From Neotamlana sargassicola (GTDB lineage: Bacteria; Bacteroidota; Bacteroidia; Flavobacteriales; Flavobacteriaceae), in NCBI RefSeq assembly GCF_020523965.1, contig NZ_JAJAPX010000003.1, forward strand, positions 62,001-126,000: a stretch of DNA of 64,000 nucleotides, given 5' to 3'. The notes under the pieces are model-generated. The model saw only the letters and a list, made by a program, of their open reading frames with translations, was not told the origin of the DNA and ran no database searches. The position numbers were made by a program, and so were the translations under genes. This document shows, piece by piece, positions 27,616 through 37,228 of this stretch (positions are counted from its first letter, which is position 1; each line of letters opens with the position of its first letter).

Positions 27616-28131
27616 TTAATCAATGTCTCTTGGTGGCTTACCAGCATGCCCGTAATTAAAACCTGGAATACCTTCAATATTATCATCAACAATTCTCGAA
27701 GAAAATGTAAATGGAACGGCACTTCCTTGCGATTTAACTTTATTTCCTGTGGGCATTAAAAATACTGTAGCTCTTCCTGGATCGGGGTAATTTTTGCTTT
27801 CTGGGTAAGCCCCGAAATATATTCTAATTCCCAAATCTGTATAGCCTTGTTTTTTTGCTTCACGCTCAAAAAACGCAATATATTGTTTTAATGAATCTAA
27901 TGAGAATAAAAATTCTCGAGCATCTACAAAACCTAAATGTTTGTTTAAAACTTCGGCTCGTGTTTTTTTAAATTCTTCTTCCAGAACATCAGCTTCCTTA
28001 TAACTTATGGTTTGCGATGGTATTTTGTCTCGGTCGGTTTTAATATTCGATGTATTCGAAATACAAGATGCAATAAAAAAAATAGCACAAGCACATGTTG
28101 TGGATATTAAAAAATAAGATTTAGTTTTCAT
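27616..28131 (-). CDS. lipoprotein of unknown function
   Basis: A 171-residue protein from the ATG at 28131; an earlier in-frame start would place the signal peptide internally. The signal ends in a lipobox IASC, giving a lipid-anchored envelope protein. The mature part has a helical region with KADVLEEEFKKTRAEVLNKH and a conserved-looking segment LGIRIYFGAYPES...GRATVFLMPTG. Similar lipoproteins occur in Flavobacteriia, often near small membrane proteins and two-component genes, but no function is known. It is the first gene of the operon with the seven-helix protein, kinase and regulator. Confidence 0.75.
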   Translation of the reverse strand: MKTKSYFLISTTCACAIFFIASCISNTSNIKTDRDKIPSQTISYKEADVLEEEFKKTRAEVLNKHLGFVDAREFLFSLDSLKQYIAFFEREAKKQGYTDLGIRIYFGAYPESKNYPDPGRATVFLMPTGNKVKSQGSAVPFTFSSRIVDDNIEGIPGFNYGHAGKPPRDID

Positions 28132-28289
28132 AATAATGGATTGTTTAGAGGTTTTTATAAAAGTACAGATTAATATTAAAAATCTCACGCCGTTAAATTT
28201 TAAAAATCAAATAAGATTGGGTTAAAGTTCTGAAAATTAATTATGTAATAAGGTGTGTGCGATAAATAAACCATCTTTTTCCTTTAAAA

Positions 28290-28307
28290 AAGGGGAAAAA
28301 CCCCCTT
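28290..28307. promoter_or_regulatory. GGGG/CCCC dyad upstream of the sensor operon
   Basis: An inverted repeat AAGGGG-N6-CCCCTT in an otherwise AT-rich 278-bp divergent gap, 159 bp upstream of the lipoprotein gene and about 103 bp before yifB. It has no T tract and so is unlikely to be a terminator. It may be an operator, possibly for the NarL-type regulator of the operon; this is inference. Confidence 0.4.
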
Positions 28308-28409
28308 AAGAATCTGTATTAATATTTAAGAATTAAAATTAATTATACATTTAATGAGGTTTAACATTTAAAATACTTTTCTTACATTTAAAATGAATAA
28401 ACCAATTAT

Positions 28410-29945
28410 ATGCTAAAAAAAGTTTTTGGAAGCGCCGTTTTTGGTGTTGAAGCTACCACCATAACAGTCGAGGTAAATGTAGATAAGGGTATAGGGTATC
28501 ACCTAGTTGGGTTACCAGATAATGCTATAAAAGAAAGTAATTATCGCATTGCTGCGGCACTTCAAAATAACGGTTATAGAATTCCTGGAAAAAAAATAAT
28601 AATTAATATGTCGCCTGCCGATTTACGTAAAGAAGGAAGCGCATACGATTTAACTTTAGCCATTGGTATTTTAGCTTCAACAAGCCAGATTAAAGCCGAT
28701 AATTTAGAGCGCTATTTGATTATGGGAGAGCTCTCGCTCGATGGCACATTACAGCCAATAAAAGGCGCATTACCAATTGCTGTTAAGGCCAGAGAAGAAG
28801 GTTTTAAAGGTTTTATTTTGCCTAAGCAAAATGCCAAAGAAGCTGCTATTGTTAATGATTTAGAGGTTTATGGTGTTGAAAATATTAAGCAGGTTATAAA
28901 TTATTTCGATAAAGGGGAAGTCTTAGAACAAACCATTATTGATACCAGAAAAGAATTTGAAAAAAGCCTCGATTTTCCAGAATTCGATTTTGCCGATGTA
29001 AAAGGACAAGAAGGTATAAAACGCTGTATGGAAATTGCAGCCGCTGGCGGACATAACATTATTTTAATAGGACCACCAGGAGCAGGAAAAACCATGTTAG
29101 CAAAGCGTTTACCAAGTATTTTACCACCTATGACGCTGCACGAAGCTCTTGAAACCACAAAAATTCATTCGGTAGTTGGGCGTGTAAAAGATAGCGGTTT
29201 AATGGCACAACGCCCGTTTAGGAGTCCGCATCATACCATCTCAAATGTGGCTTTGGTTGGTGGTGGTAGTTATCCGCAACCCGGAGAAATCTCCTTATCG
29301 CACAATGGTGTTTTGTTTTTAGATGAATTACCCGAATTTAAGCGTGAAGTTTTAGAAGTGATGCGCCAACCTTTAGAAGATAGAGAGGTTACCATTTCTA
29401 GAGCAAAATTTACGGTAACTTATCCGTCTTCATTTATGTTAGTTGCAAGCATGAATCCAAGTCCTGGAGGTTATTTTAACGATCCGGATGCGCCTGTAAC
29501 TTCAAGCCCTGCCGAAATGCAACGGTATTTAAGTAAAATTTCTGGACCGTTGTTAGATAGAATCGATATTCATATTGAAGTAACGCCAGTGCCTTTCGAT
29601 AAATTAAGCGATGACCGAAAAGGAGAAACTTCGGTTGAAATTCGCAAACGCGTAACGAAAGCCCGAGAATTTCAAACCAAGCGCTTTGCAGAAAGCGATA
29701 CCGTGCATTACAACGCCCAAATGAATACCAAGCAAATACGTAAATATTGTGTGTTGGACGATGCTTCAAAAGAACTCTTAAAAACAGCAATGGAACGTTT
29801 AAATTTATCGGCTAGAGCTTACGATCGCATTCTTAAAGTTTCTAGAACCATTGCCGATTTAGAAGCCAGCGAAACAGTTACAGGAACACATATTAGTGAA
29901 GCCATTCAATACAGAAGTTTAGATCGAGATGGGTGGTTGGGGTAG
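28410..29945 (+). CDS. YifB/ComM-family Mg-chelatase-like AAA ATPase
   Basis: A 511-residue ATPase of the YifB/ComM family. The N-terminal ChlI-like domain (~20-140) starts VFGVEATTITVEVNVDKG and has MSPADLRKEGSAYDL. The central AAA domain shows Walker A GPPGAGKTMLAKRL, RPFRSPHHTIS, and Walker B GVLFLDELPEF, with a C-terminal helical lid (LSARAYDRILKVSRTIADL). In naturally competent bacteria ComM is a hexameric helicase that drives branch migration during integration of incoming DNA; whether this host is competent is unknown. It is separated from the DUF2891 gene by 72 bp. Confidence 0.95.
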   Translation: MLKKVFGSAVFGVEATTITVEVNVDKGIGYHLVGLPDNAIKESNYRIAAALQNNGYRIPGKKIIINMSPADLRKEGSAYDLTLAIGILASTSQIKADNLERYLIMGELSLDGTLQPIKGALPIAVKAREEGFKGFILPKQNAKEAAIVNDLEVYGVENIKQVINYFDKGEVLEQTIIDTRKEFEKSLDFPEFDFADVKGQEGIKRCMEIAAAGGHNIILIGPPGAGKTMLAKRLPSILPPMTLHEALETTKIHSVVGRVKDSGLMAQRPFRSPHHTISNVALVGGGSYPQPGEISLSHNGVLFLDELPEFKREVLEVMRQPLEDREVTISRAKFTVTYPSSFMLVASMNPSPGGYFNDPDAPVTSSPAEMQRYLSKISGPLLDRIDIHIEVTPVPFDKLSDDRKGETSVEIRKRVTKAREFQTKRFAESDTVHYNAQMNTKQIRKYCVLDDASKELLKTAMERLNLSARAYDRILKVSRTIADLEASETVTGTHISEAIQYRSLDRDGWLG

Positions 29946-30017
29946 AAAATGAATTAATGCTAAAAACATTTCGCTTTTTAGTAATTATCTGGAATAAATT
30001 TTGTCTAAATTTAGGTC

Positions 30018-31133
30018 ATGAAAAAACAAATACTCTCTCTAATATTTATCTCAATTTTCAGTTGTAACAACTCAAAACAACAAACTTCAACAGAACAAAT
30101 CATAAATATTCAGGTAGAAATATCAAAAAAAACAACTCTAAATTTAGAACAAGCCAATAAGCTTGCAGGTTTACCATTGCACTGCATAAACAACGAATAT
30201 CCTAACAAGTTGTCGCAAACTTTAGGTAGCGATCAAGATTTAAAATCACCAAGTACTTTACACCCTGCGTTTTATGGCTGTTTCGATTGGCATTCGTCGG
30301 TTCACGGGCATTGGAGTTTAGTTAGTTTGCTAAAGCAATTTCCTAATATTGATGATGCTGAAGGCATAAAAACACGATTACTCAAAAATATTTCAAAGGA
30401 AAATATCGCTAAGGAAATTGAATATTTTCAAGGTAAACACAACAAATCGTTCGAGCGCACTTATGGTTGGGCGTGGTTGTTAAAATTAGCCGAAGAGCTT
30501 CATGCCTGGGATAGCGAAACCGCAAGAACACTGGAAAGTAACCTACAACCGTTAACTGATTTAATTGCAGAAAAGTACATCGCCTTTTTACCAAAACTAA
30601 ATTATCCCCAACGTGTTGGAACGCACACCAATACTGCTTTCGGGCTTAATTTTGCCTACGATTATGCCGAAACTGTAAACCACGAAGCCTTAAAAATGGC
30701 CATTACAGAGCGCGCCAAATTTTTCTTTTTAAACGATACCAATTGCCCGATGAGTTGGGAACCTAGCGGAAGTGATTTTTTATCGCCATGCTTGGAAGAG
30801 GCAGCTTTAATGAAGCGCTTATTGCCAAAAGAAGACTTTAAAACTTGGTTAAATGCATTTTTACCAGAACTTAAAAACAAAAATTATAGGCTAGATGTTG
30901 GTTTAGTTTCCGATAGAACCGATGGGCATTTAGTTCATTTAGATGGTGTAAATTTTTCACGTGCATGGAATCTCTACAAAATATCAGAAGGCTTACCAGA
31001 ATATCAGCATTTACAAAATGTAGCAAATTATCACATCAATCATTCGCTACCAAGTATTTTTGGCGATAGCTATGAGGGCGGACATTGGCTGGGGAGCTTT
31101 GCTATTTATGCTTTAAATACATCAAAATATTAA
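30018..31133 (+). CDS. DUF2891 lipoprotein
   Basis: A 371-residue protein with a short signal and lipobox IFSC, so anchored in the envelope. The DUF2891 domain fills the mature part, with HPAFYGCFDWHSSVHGHWSL, RTYGWAWLLKLAEELH, RVGTHTNTAFGL and SFAIYAL. The many conserved His, Trp and Asp residues and the helical pattern suggest an alpha/alpha-barrel enzyme, perhaps acting on a sugar-like or amide substrate, but the family has no firm function. It lies 6 bp before pxpA, so it is almost certainly in one operon with the 5-oxoprolinase genes. Confidence 0.88.
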   Translation: MKKQILSLIFISIFSCNNSKQQTSTEQIINIQVEISKKTTLNLEQANKLAGLPLHCINNEYPNKLSQTLGSDQDLKSPSTLHPAFYGCFDWHSSVHGHWSLVSLLKQFPNIDDAEGIKTRLLKNISKENIAKEIEYFQGKHNKSFERTYGWAWLLKLAEELHAWDSETARTLESNLQPLTDLIAEKYIAFLPKLNYPQRVGTHTNTAFGLNFAYDYAETVNHEALKMAITERAKFFFLNDTNCPMSWEPSGSDFLSPCLEEAALMKRLLPKEDFKTWLNAFLPELKNKNYRLDVGLVSDRTDGHLVHLDGVNFSRAWNLYKISEGLPEYQHLQNVANYHINHSLPSIFGDSYEGGHWLGSFAIYALNTSKY

Positions 31134-31139
31134 TAAAAT

Positions 31140-31877
31140 TTGGGCTGTCAAATCGATATAAATGCAGATGTAGGTGAGGGCATGGGCAACGAAGTGCAAT
31201 TGTTGCCGCTAGTGTCGTCTTGCAATATTGCCTGTGGTGGTCATGCAGGAGATGAAGAAACTATGCGAACTGTTATAAAATTAGCGCAAAAAAATAGCAT
31301 AAAAATAGGTGCGCATCCATCATATCCAGATAAAGAAAACTTTGGAAGAGTTATTGTTGACATGCCTTTTATTGATTTGGTTGCATCTTTAAAAAATCAA
31401 ATTGAAGTTTTAATAAATATTATAAAAGAAGAAAACGCAACCCTTCATCATATAAAACCTCACGGTGCACTTTATAATTATGCTGCAATTAACACCGAAG
31501 CAGCTACAGCGGTAGTTGAAGCAATGAAGCAATTATCTATTAAAGTTAAATTGTATGCGCCATATAAATCGGTTTTAGCAGATTTGGCTATTAAAAATAA
31601 TATTGAAGTTGTTTTTGAAGCTTTTGCAGATAGAAATTATAATCCTGATTTAACTTTAGTGTCTAGAAAACTAGAAAATGCAGTTATTAAAGATGAAAAA
31701 TTAGTGTTTAACCATGTTTATAAAATGTTTACTCAACAAAAAGTGTTAACTATAAAAAACACAAAAACACCAATAAAGGCACAAACTTTTTGTGTGCATG
31801 GAGACAACCCCAAAGCCATCCAATTAATAAAATATTTAACTAGTGAGTTAAAAAATAAAGGCATATCTATAAGGTAG
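31140..31877 (+). CDS. pxpA: 5-oxoprolinase subunit A (LamB/YcsF)
   Basis: A 245-residue protein of the LamB/YcsF family, one of three subunits of the ATP-dependent prokaryotic 5-oxoprolinase that opens 5-oxoproline (pyroglutamate) to glutamate. Typical motifs are IDINADVGEGMG at the N-terminus, SCNIACGGHAGD, IGAHPSYPD, and HHIKPHGALYN, with EAFADRNY and FCVHGDNP toward the end. The start must be the TTG at 31140 because the conserved segment begins four codons later. The next gene follows 3 bp after the stop. Confidence 0.95.
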   Translation: MGCQIDINADVGEGMGNEVQLLPLVSSCNIACGGHAGDEETMRTVIKLAQKNSIKIGAHPSYPDKENFGRVIVDMPFIDLVASLKNQIEVLINIIKEENATLHHIKPHGALYNYAAINTEAATAVVEAMKQLSIKVKLYAPYKSVLADLAIKNNIEVVFEAFADRNYNPDLTLVSRKLENAVIKDEKLVFNHVYKMFTQQKVLTIKNTKTPIKAQTFCVHGDNPKAIQLIKYLTSELKNKGISIR

Positions 31878-31880
31878 TTT

Positions 31881-32612
31881 ATGAGTTATACGTTAACATA
31901 TAAGCAATTTAATGAATGCGCCGTTTTAATAGAATGGCCTAAATTAATTAATGAAGATATTTTAAATGATGTTTTACAGTTTAAAGCGAAAATAAAAGCT
32001 TCAGAAATGTTTGAAATAGTGTTGATAAAACACGCGTATCAATCATTATTAATTCAGTTTAAAAATAACATTTTAAATGTTGAAAGTTTAATAACTGCGC
32101 TTAAAAGTATTTACCAATCCGAGGCAGAAGTCATGCCATTTCAAAATAAAATTTGGAAAATACCAGTGTGTTACGATCCGTGTTTTGGTATAGATTTAAA
32201 ACACGTAGCAATTGAAAAAGATTTATCTGTTGATGAAATAATTAAAAAGCATTCTCTAGTCACTTACAAAGTATACTTTATAGGTTTTTTACCAGGATTT
32301 TTATATTTGGGCGGATTAGATGAAGCCTTAGAAATACCACGGAAAGGCACACCACGCTTACAAATAGAAAAAGGTTCTGTGGCTATTGGCGGGAATCAAA
32401 CTGGAATTTACCCAAGTAATAGCCCAGGTGGTTGGAATATAATTGGGCAAACACCTATTAATTTTTTTAACGTAAATAAAAGTGAGCCTTGTTTTGCTAG
32501 AGCAGGCGATGGTATAAAGTTTATTCCGGTTAGTAAAAAGGAGTTTTTAGATATTAAAACTTTAGTGGAACACGACGTGTATTTTATAGAAAGTGAGGTG
32601 ATTGGTGCTTAG
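31881..32612 (+). CDS. pxpB: 5-oxoprolinase subunit B
   Basis: A 243-residue protein of the allophanate hydrolase subunit 1/KipI family, the second subunit of 5-oxoprolinase. The C-terminal cyclophilin-like domain shows IPVCYDPCFGIDL, YFIGFLPGFLYLGGL, the IPRKGTPRLQIEKGSVAIGG loop and SPGGWNIIGQTP. In Bacillus the KipI homologue was first described as an inhibitor of a sporulation kinase; here the full pxpABC set points to the enzyme role. The gene overlaps pxpC by 11 bp. Confidence 0.94.
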   Translation: MSYTLTYKQFNECAVLIEWPKLINEDILNDVLQFKAKIKASEMFEIVLIKHAYQSLLIQFKNNILNVESLITALKSIYQSEAEVMPFQNKIWKIPVCYDPCFGIDLKHVAIEKDLSVDEIIKKHSLVTYKVYFIGFLPGFLYLGGLDEALEIPRKGTPRLQIEKGSVAIGGNQTGIYPSNSPGGWNIIGQTPINFFNVNKSEPCFARAGDGIKFIPVSKKEFLDIKTLVEHDVYFIESEVIGA

Positions 32613-33453
32613 GGTTTTAAATGCAGGGTTTTATTCCTCAATTCAAGATTTTGGACGTCCTAATTTTCAGGAATTTGGGGTTCCTATTTCTGGTGTTATG
32701 GATAGAAAGGCGGCCGCGTTTGCAAATGCCCTTTTGGGTAATAAAGCAAATAAAGCTGTTTTAGAAATGACTATGCTAGGAGCAAAGCTTCAGTTTGAAA
32801 AAGCTACTTTAATTGCAATAGCCGGAGCAGACATGCTACCAAAATTAAATGATGCTCCAATTTCCATTAATAAAGCAATTTTTGTAAATGCTGGAGATGT
32901 TTTATCGTTTGGAAAACTTAAGCAAGGTTTTAGGACTTATTTAGCGGTAATGGGCGAATTTAAAACGACATCGGTTTTAGGAAGTAAATCCATGTTTCTT
33001 GGAATTACAGATCCGTGTTGTATAAAAAAAGGAGATGTTTTAACGTATAACTCAGTAAGTTTTAGCCCAAATCCATCATTGGCATCTATTAAGTATAATA
33101 ATGACTATTTAAACCAAAAGATTATAAACGTGTTTAAAGGACCAGAGTTTTATTTATTATCGCAACAACAAAAAAGACAGTTACTTTCACAGCAGTTTAC
33201 GGTTTCTAAAAACAATAACCGAATGGCTTACCAATTAGTTGAAATTTTTGAGAATACTATAGAGCCCATTATTACTTCGCCAGTATTGCCGGGAACGGTG
33301 CAATTAACACCTTCTGGGGAATTAATTGTTTTAATGCGTGATTGCCAAACCACGGGCGGATACCCAAGAGTATTACAATTAACAGGGAATGCTATTAATA
33401 TTTTGTCGCAAAAGTTTACAGGAGCAACGTTTTATTTTAAATTTAAGGCATAA
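32602..33453 (+). CDS. pxpC: 5-oxoprolinase subunit C
   Basis: A 283-residue protein of the KipA/allophanate hydrolase subunit 2 family. It has the N-terminal VLNAGFYSSIQDFGRPNFQEFGVP segment, GVMDRKAAAFANALLGN, and a C-terminal PVLPGTVQLTPSGELIVLMRDCQTTGGYPRV block. With PxpA and PxpB it forms the 5-oxoprolinase complex in the cytoplasm. The start is TTG at 32602 or GTG one codon later; both overlap pxpB, indicating coupled translation. It is somewhat shorter than many homologues (300-330). The operon ends at a terminator shared with the convergent deoC-like gene. Confidence 0.93.
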   Translation: MVLRVLNAGFYSSIQDFGRPNFQEFGVPISGVMDRKAAAFANALLGNKANKAVLEMTMLGAKLQFEKATLIAIAGADMLPKLNDAPISINKAIFVNAGDVLSFGKLKQGFRTYLAVMGEFKTTSVLGSKSMFLGITDPCCIKKGDVLTYNSVSFSPNPSLASIKYNNDYLNQKIINVFKGPEFYLLSQQQKRQLLSQQFTVSKNNNRMAYQLVEIFENTIEPIITSPVLPGTVQLTPSGELIVLMRDCQTTGGYPRVLQLTGNAINILSQKFTGATFYFKFKA

Positions 33454-33455
33454 AA

Positions 33456-33483
33456 AAAAGAAATGAATTAATCCATTTCTTTT
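33456..33483. terminator. bidirectional terminator between pxpC and the deoC-like gene
   Basis: A perfect 10-bp stem (33456-33465 with 33474-33483) with an 8-base loop lies between the convergent genes and overlaps the last codons of the deoC-like gene. The flanks are A- and T-rich. Confidence 0.6.
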
Positions 33484-34211
33484 AATATTTTGGTGTGGTT
33501 TTCGTTATTCTGCTTATTTTCTAAGTTATCAATATATTGTTTAAATATCTTAGAATTTCGTGCTTGCTGCGTTTTGTTTACCTGCATTACATTAGTTGAG
33601 GTGCCTACTATGTCTGCGCCACTTTCAATGTATTTTAAAATAGTTTCATAGTCATCGATTCCATTTGATGCAATTATTTTGATTTTATTTTTTACCGTTT
33701 TTTTAATAATTTTTACGGCAGTTAATGTGGCTCCACCTTTAGAGAAACCAGTTGAGGTTTTAATAAAATCTACTCGGGCATCTAAGCAAATTTCGCAAGC
33801 CTTTATAATTTCATTTTTAGTTAATTCTGAAATTTCAATAGTAACTTTTAAAGGCGTGTTGCCTATATGGCGCTTTAATTCAAAAATATCTTTTAAAACC
33901 GATACATAATTTCTACTCTTTAGGTAACCTAAGTTAATTACCATATCAATTTCTGTTGCACCGTTATTTATGGCTTCAGTAGCCTCGAATACCTTCGATT
34001 TTGTGTCGGCGAAACCAAAAGGGAATCCAACGGTTGCACAGGTTTTTACGTCGCTATCAGCTAAAAGTTGCGCGGCTAATGGAACATAACAACTGTTTAC
34101 TGTTACAGCGTAGTTCCCATTTTTTATGGCATTATAGCAGTGATCTATAATTTCGTGTTCGGTAGTTGAGGGCGCTACAAGTGTATAATCAATAAAGTGC
34201 GAGATGTTCAT
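33468..34211 (-). CDS. deoC: deoxyribose-phosphate aldolase-like protein
   Basis: A 247-residue TIM-barrel protein of the DeoC family, which cleaves 2-deoxyribose 5-phosphate to glyceraldehyde 3-phosphate and acetaldehyde. The Schiff-base Lys is present (Lys151 in VDFIKTSTGFS), as is Asp89 in EIDMVIN. The second active-site Lys of DERA enzymes (Lys201 in E. coli, normally in a KASGG or KPAGG context) is replaced: the aligned stretch reads IIASNGI with Ile180 at that place. Activity may thus be altered or lost. Family membership is sure, function less so. It is monocistronic. Confidence 0.85.
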   Translation of the reverse strand: MNISHFIDYTLVAPSTTEHEIIDHCYNAIKNGNYAVTVNSCYVPLAAQLLADSDVKTCATVGFPFGFADTKSKVFEATEAINNGATEIDMVINLGYLKSRNYVSVLKDIFELKRHIGNTPLKVTIEISELTKNEIIKACEICLDARVDFIKTSTGFSKGGATLTAVKIIKKTVKNKIKIIASNGIDDYETILKYIESGADIVGTSTNVMQVNKTQQARNSKIFKQYIDNLENKQNNENHTKILKEMD

Positions 34212-34535
34212 TAGTGTTTTATATGTTGTTAGGTTTTAACGAATAATGTATTAATATAGGATTACTAATACTAATAAGTGTTTTGCTATTGTGATGCTAA
34301 ATTAAAGATAAAAAGTAACCGTTTGTCGAGAATTCTCTCGTTTTTATCAACACCAAATTGTTGATTTTTTTTATCGAATTGGCTAAATATTGGCTGAAGC
34401 CACTAATATCCTGATAATCAACGCTGATTTTGAAGGAAATAAAAAAAGTAATCGAATTCTTGTTAAAAAAAATTCGATTACTTTTAGTTGCGTTTTATCG
34501 AAAAGTTTATGCTTATTAACCTTTTATAATAGGTT
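34212..34535. other. intergenic region between the deoC-like gene and clpB
   Basis: No gene is seen in these 324 bases. They hold the promoter side of the deoC-like gene, a small palindrome CGAGA-ATTC-TCTCG followed by T5 at 34327-34345, an imperfect dyad TGGCT-GA-AGCCA near 34390-34401, and the clpB terminator at 34444-34485. Confidence 0.6.
34444..34485 (-). terminator. clpB terminator
   Basis: A perfect 15-bp stem (34444-34458 with 34471-34485) with a 12-base loop. Read on the minus strand it is followed by a T run, placing it about 50 bp after the clpB stop. Confidence 0.75.
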
Positions 34536-37142
34536 TTAAGCGCCTTGAGCTACTAAATCTCTTTGATTTCTAAAAACAAGTTTATCATCGAAAGCGTCCA
34601 ATAAAATAATACTATCTATTATTATTTTACCTGCTAATATTTCCTTGCTTAGAGCATTTAGTACTTCTTTTTGAATAACACGTTTTACAGGACGCGCTCC
34701 GTATTCTGGGTTGTATCCTTTTAAAGCTAGATAGTTAACAGCTTCTGGAGTAGCATCAAAAGTAATACCTTGTTTTGCAATCATTTTTGTAAGACCTTTT
34801 AATTGTAGGCCAACAATATCTTTTATATTTTCTGCACTTAGTGGCGTAAACATAATGGTATCGTCTATACGATTTAAAAATTCTGGTCTCACACTTTGCT
34901 TTAATAAGCCTAAAACATCAACTTTTGCGGCTTCAATAGCTGAATCAATATCTTTTGTAGCTTCAAAACGTTCTTGTATAATATGGCTTCCAATGTTTGA
35001 GGTCATTATAATAATAGTGTTTTTAAAATCGGCAACACGACCTTTATTATCAGTTAAATGACCTTCATCTAGCACTTGTAGCAAGATATTAAAAGTATCT
35101 GGATGCGCTTTTTCAATTTCATCGAGAAGCACAACAGAATAAGGCTTACGTCTTACGGCTTCAGTAAGTTGTCCGCCTTCATCGTAACCAACATATCCAG
35201 GAGGTGCACCAACCAAACGACTTACGGCATGACGTTCTTGGTATTCGCTCATATCTATTCTGGTCATGGCATTTTCATCGTCGAATAAATATTCGGCTAA
35301 GGCTTTTGCCAATTCAGTTTTACCTACACCCGTAGTTCCTAAAAATAAGAAGGTTCCTATTGGTTTTTGCGGATTTTGTAAACCTGCACGACTACGGCGT
35401 ACGGCATCACTTACGGCTTCAATAGCTTCTTCTTGGCCCACAACGCGTTTATGTAATTCTTTTTCAAGATTTAGTAGTTTTTCACGTTCGGTTTGCAGCA
35501 TTTTGGTAACAGGAATACCTGTCCATTTAGCAACAACTTCGGCAATATCGTCATACGTTACTTCTTCTTTTATTAAAGAATTTTCAGCTTGGGCTTGCAA
35601 TTGTATTTGGTAAGTTTCAAGTTGCTCTTGAGCCTCTTTTATTTTTCCATATCGTAACTCGGCTACTTTACCATAATCACCATCACGTTCTGCTTTTTCT
35701 GCTTCTAGTTTATAGTTTTCAATAGCTTGTTTGGTGTTTTGTATATTGTCTACAACTTCTTTTTCACTTTTCCATTTCGCATTAATGTCGTTACGTTGCT
35801 CTTTTAAATTAGCTAAATCGCTTCTTAAGATTTTTAATTTGTTTTCGTCTTTTTCACGTTTAATAGCTTCAATTTCAATTTCAAGCTGCATTATTTTTCG
35901 GTCTAAAACATCTAATTCTTCTGGCTTCGAATTTATTTCCATGCGTAATTTTGAGGCTGCTTCATCCATTAAATCTATAGCCTTATCTGGCAGGTAACGG
36001 TTGGTAATGTAGCGTGTGGATAACTCTACCGCACCAATAATGGCTTCATCTTTTATACGCACTTTATGATGTGTTTCGTATTTTTCCTTTATACCTCGAA
36101 GTATAGAAATAGCGCTTTCGGTATCGGGTTCGTCAACTGTTACTTTTTGAAAACGACGTTCTAAAGCTTTGTCTTTTTCGAAGTATTTTTGGTATTCATC
36201 AAGAGTTGTTGCACCAATAGCTCTAAGTTCGCCTCGAGCTAAAGCAGGTTTTAAAATATTGGCAGCATCCATAGCGCCTTGCCCGCCACCTGCGCCAACA
36301 AGCGTGTGTATTTCATCAATAAACAGCACGATGTCGCCGTTACTTGTAGTGACTTCTTTGATAACCGATTTTAAGCGCTCTTCAAATTCGCCTTTATATT
36401 TTGCTCCGGCAATAAGCGCACCCATATCTAAGGCAAAAATTTGTTTTTCTTTTAGGTTTTCAGGTACATCGCCGTCTATAATTCGGTGTGCTAAACCCTC
36501 GGCAATAGCTGTTTTACCGGTACCAGGTTCGCCAACCAAAATAGGATTGTTTTTGGTACGACGTGATAAAATTTGAAGAATTCTACGAATTTCTTCATCA
36601 CGACCAATAACCGGATCTAATTTGCCGTCTTTAGCTAATTGATTTAAATTTTTTGCATATTTTGCTAACGAATTATAAGTATCTTCTTGACTTTGAGAGG
36701 TTACGTTTTCGCCTTTGCGAAGTTCTTCAATAGCCAATTTTAAATGATTTTCGGTTACCCCTTGATCCTTTAGAATTTGCGAAATTTTGCTTTTCGATTT
36801 AAAAATGGCTAAAATGAGGTGCTCGATAGATACGAAATCGTCTTTCATTTTTTTAGCGATTACCGAAGCCTCGGTTAAGCTTTTTCCAGCTTCGCGCGAT
36901 AGCATAAGTTCACCGCCTGCAACTTTAGAATAGCTTTCCAACTGCTTAACTAAAGCTTGCTGTAAAACGGAAATGTTTACGTTTAGCTTTTTTAAAATGA
37001 AAGGCAGTACATTTTCGTCAACTTCTAAAACACCTTTAAATAGGTGTTCGTTTTCTATTTGTTGATGACCAAAAGTTTGCGCAGTTTGCTGCGCTTGCTG
37101 TATGGCTTCCTGCGATTTTATGGTATAATTATTAAAGTTCAT
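34536..37142 (-). CDS. clpB: ATP-dependent disaggregase ClpB
   Basis: A 868-residue HSP100 chaperone that, with DnaK, pulls aggregated proteins apart. The start is the ATG at 37142 ([13 protein letters not shown]); the frame stays open upstream but that part is promoter DNA. The N-terminal Clp-N repeats (~1-145) precede AAA1 with Walker A GEPGTGKT, a coiled-coil middle domain (~400-520, rich in Lys and Glu), and AAA2 with Walker A GTTGVGKT and the pore loop [11 protein letters not shown]. The missing ClpP-docking tripeptide agrees with ClpB rather than ClpA or ClpC. An inverted repeat upstream (37229-37271) may mediate heat-shock control. Confidence 0.97.
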   Translation of the reverse strand: MNFNNYTIKSQEAIQQAQQTAQTFGHQQIENEHLFKGVLEVDENVLPFILKKLNVNISVLQQALVKQLESYSKVAGGELMLSREAGKSLTEASVIAKKMKDDFVSIEHLILAIFKSKSKISQILKDQGVTENHLKLAIEELRKGENVTSQSQEDTYNSLAKYAKNLNQLAKDGKLDPVIGRDEEIRRILQILSRRTKNNPILVGEPGTGKTAIAEGLAHRIIDGDVPENLKEKQIFALDMGALIAGAKYKGEFEERLKSVIKEVTTSNGDIVLFIDEIHTLVGAGGGQGAMDAANILKPALARGELRAIGATTLDEYQKYFEKDKALERRFQKVTVDEPDTESAISILRGIKEKYETHHKVRIKDEAIIGAVELSTRYITNRYLPDKAIDLMDEAASKLRMEINSKPEELDVLDRKIMQLEIEIEAIKREKDENKLKILRSDLANLKEQRNDINAKWKSEKEVVDNIQNTKQAIENYKLEAEKAERDGDYGKVAELRYGKIKEAQEQLETYQIQLQAQAENSLIKEEVTYDDIAEVVAKWTGIPVTKMLQTEREKLLNLEKELHKRVVGQEEAIEAVSDAVRRSRAGLQNPQKPIGTFLFLGTTGVGKTELAKALAEYLFDDENAMTRIDMSEYQERHAVSRLVGAPPGYVGYDEGGQLTEAVRRKPYSVVLLDEIEKAHPDTFNILLQVLDEGHLTDNKGRVADFKNTIIIMTSNIGSHIIQERFEATKDIDSAIEAAKVDVLGLLKQSVRPEFLNRIDDTIMFTPLSAENIKDIVGLQLKGLTKMIAKQGITFDATPEAVNYLALKGYNPEYGARPVKRVIQKEVLNALSKEILAGKIIIDSIILLDAFDDKLVFRNQRDLVAQGA

Positions 37143-37228
37143 AGGTTTAAAATTTTGTTTCGCTGTTTGCTGATTTTTTTTCTTTTTCACAGTGTAATAG
37201 TCAACAACCTTACCAATGCGTCTGGTGA

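Noticed and set aside
29476-29790. Open frame on the minus strand within yifB
   Set aside because: Antisense shadow of the conserved AAA domain; its product has no recognisable motif.
34327-34345. Small palindrome plus T5 as a terminator
   Set aside because: The stem is only 5 bp, and no plus-strand gene ends just upstream.
34855-36576. Several open frames on the plus strand within clpB
   Set aside because: They are antisense shadows of a highly conserved gene and have Ser/Cys-rich low-complexity products without family motifs.
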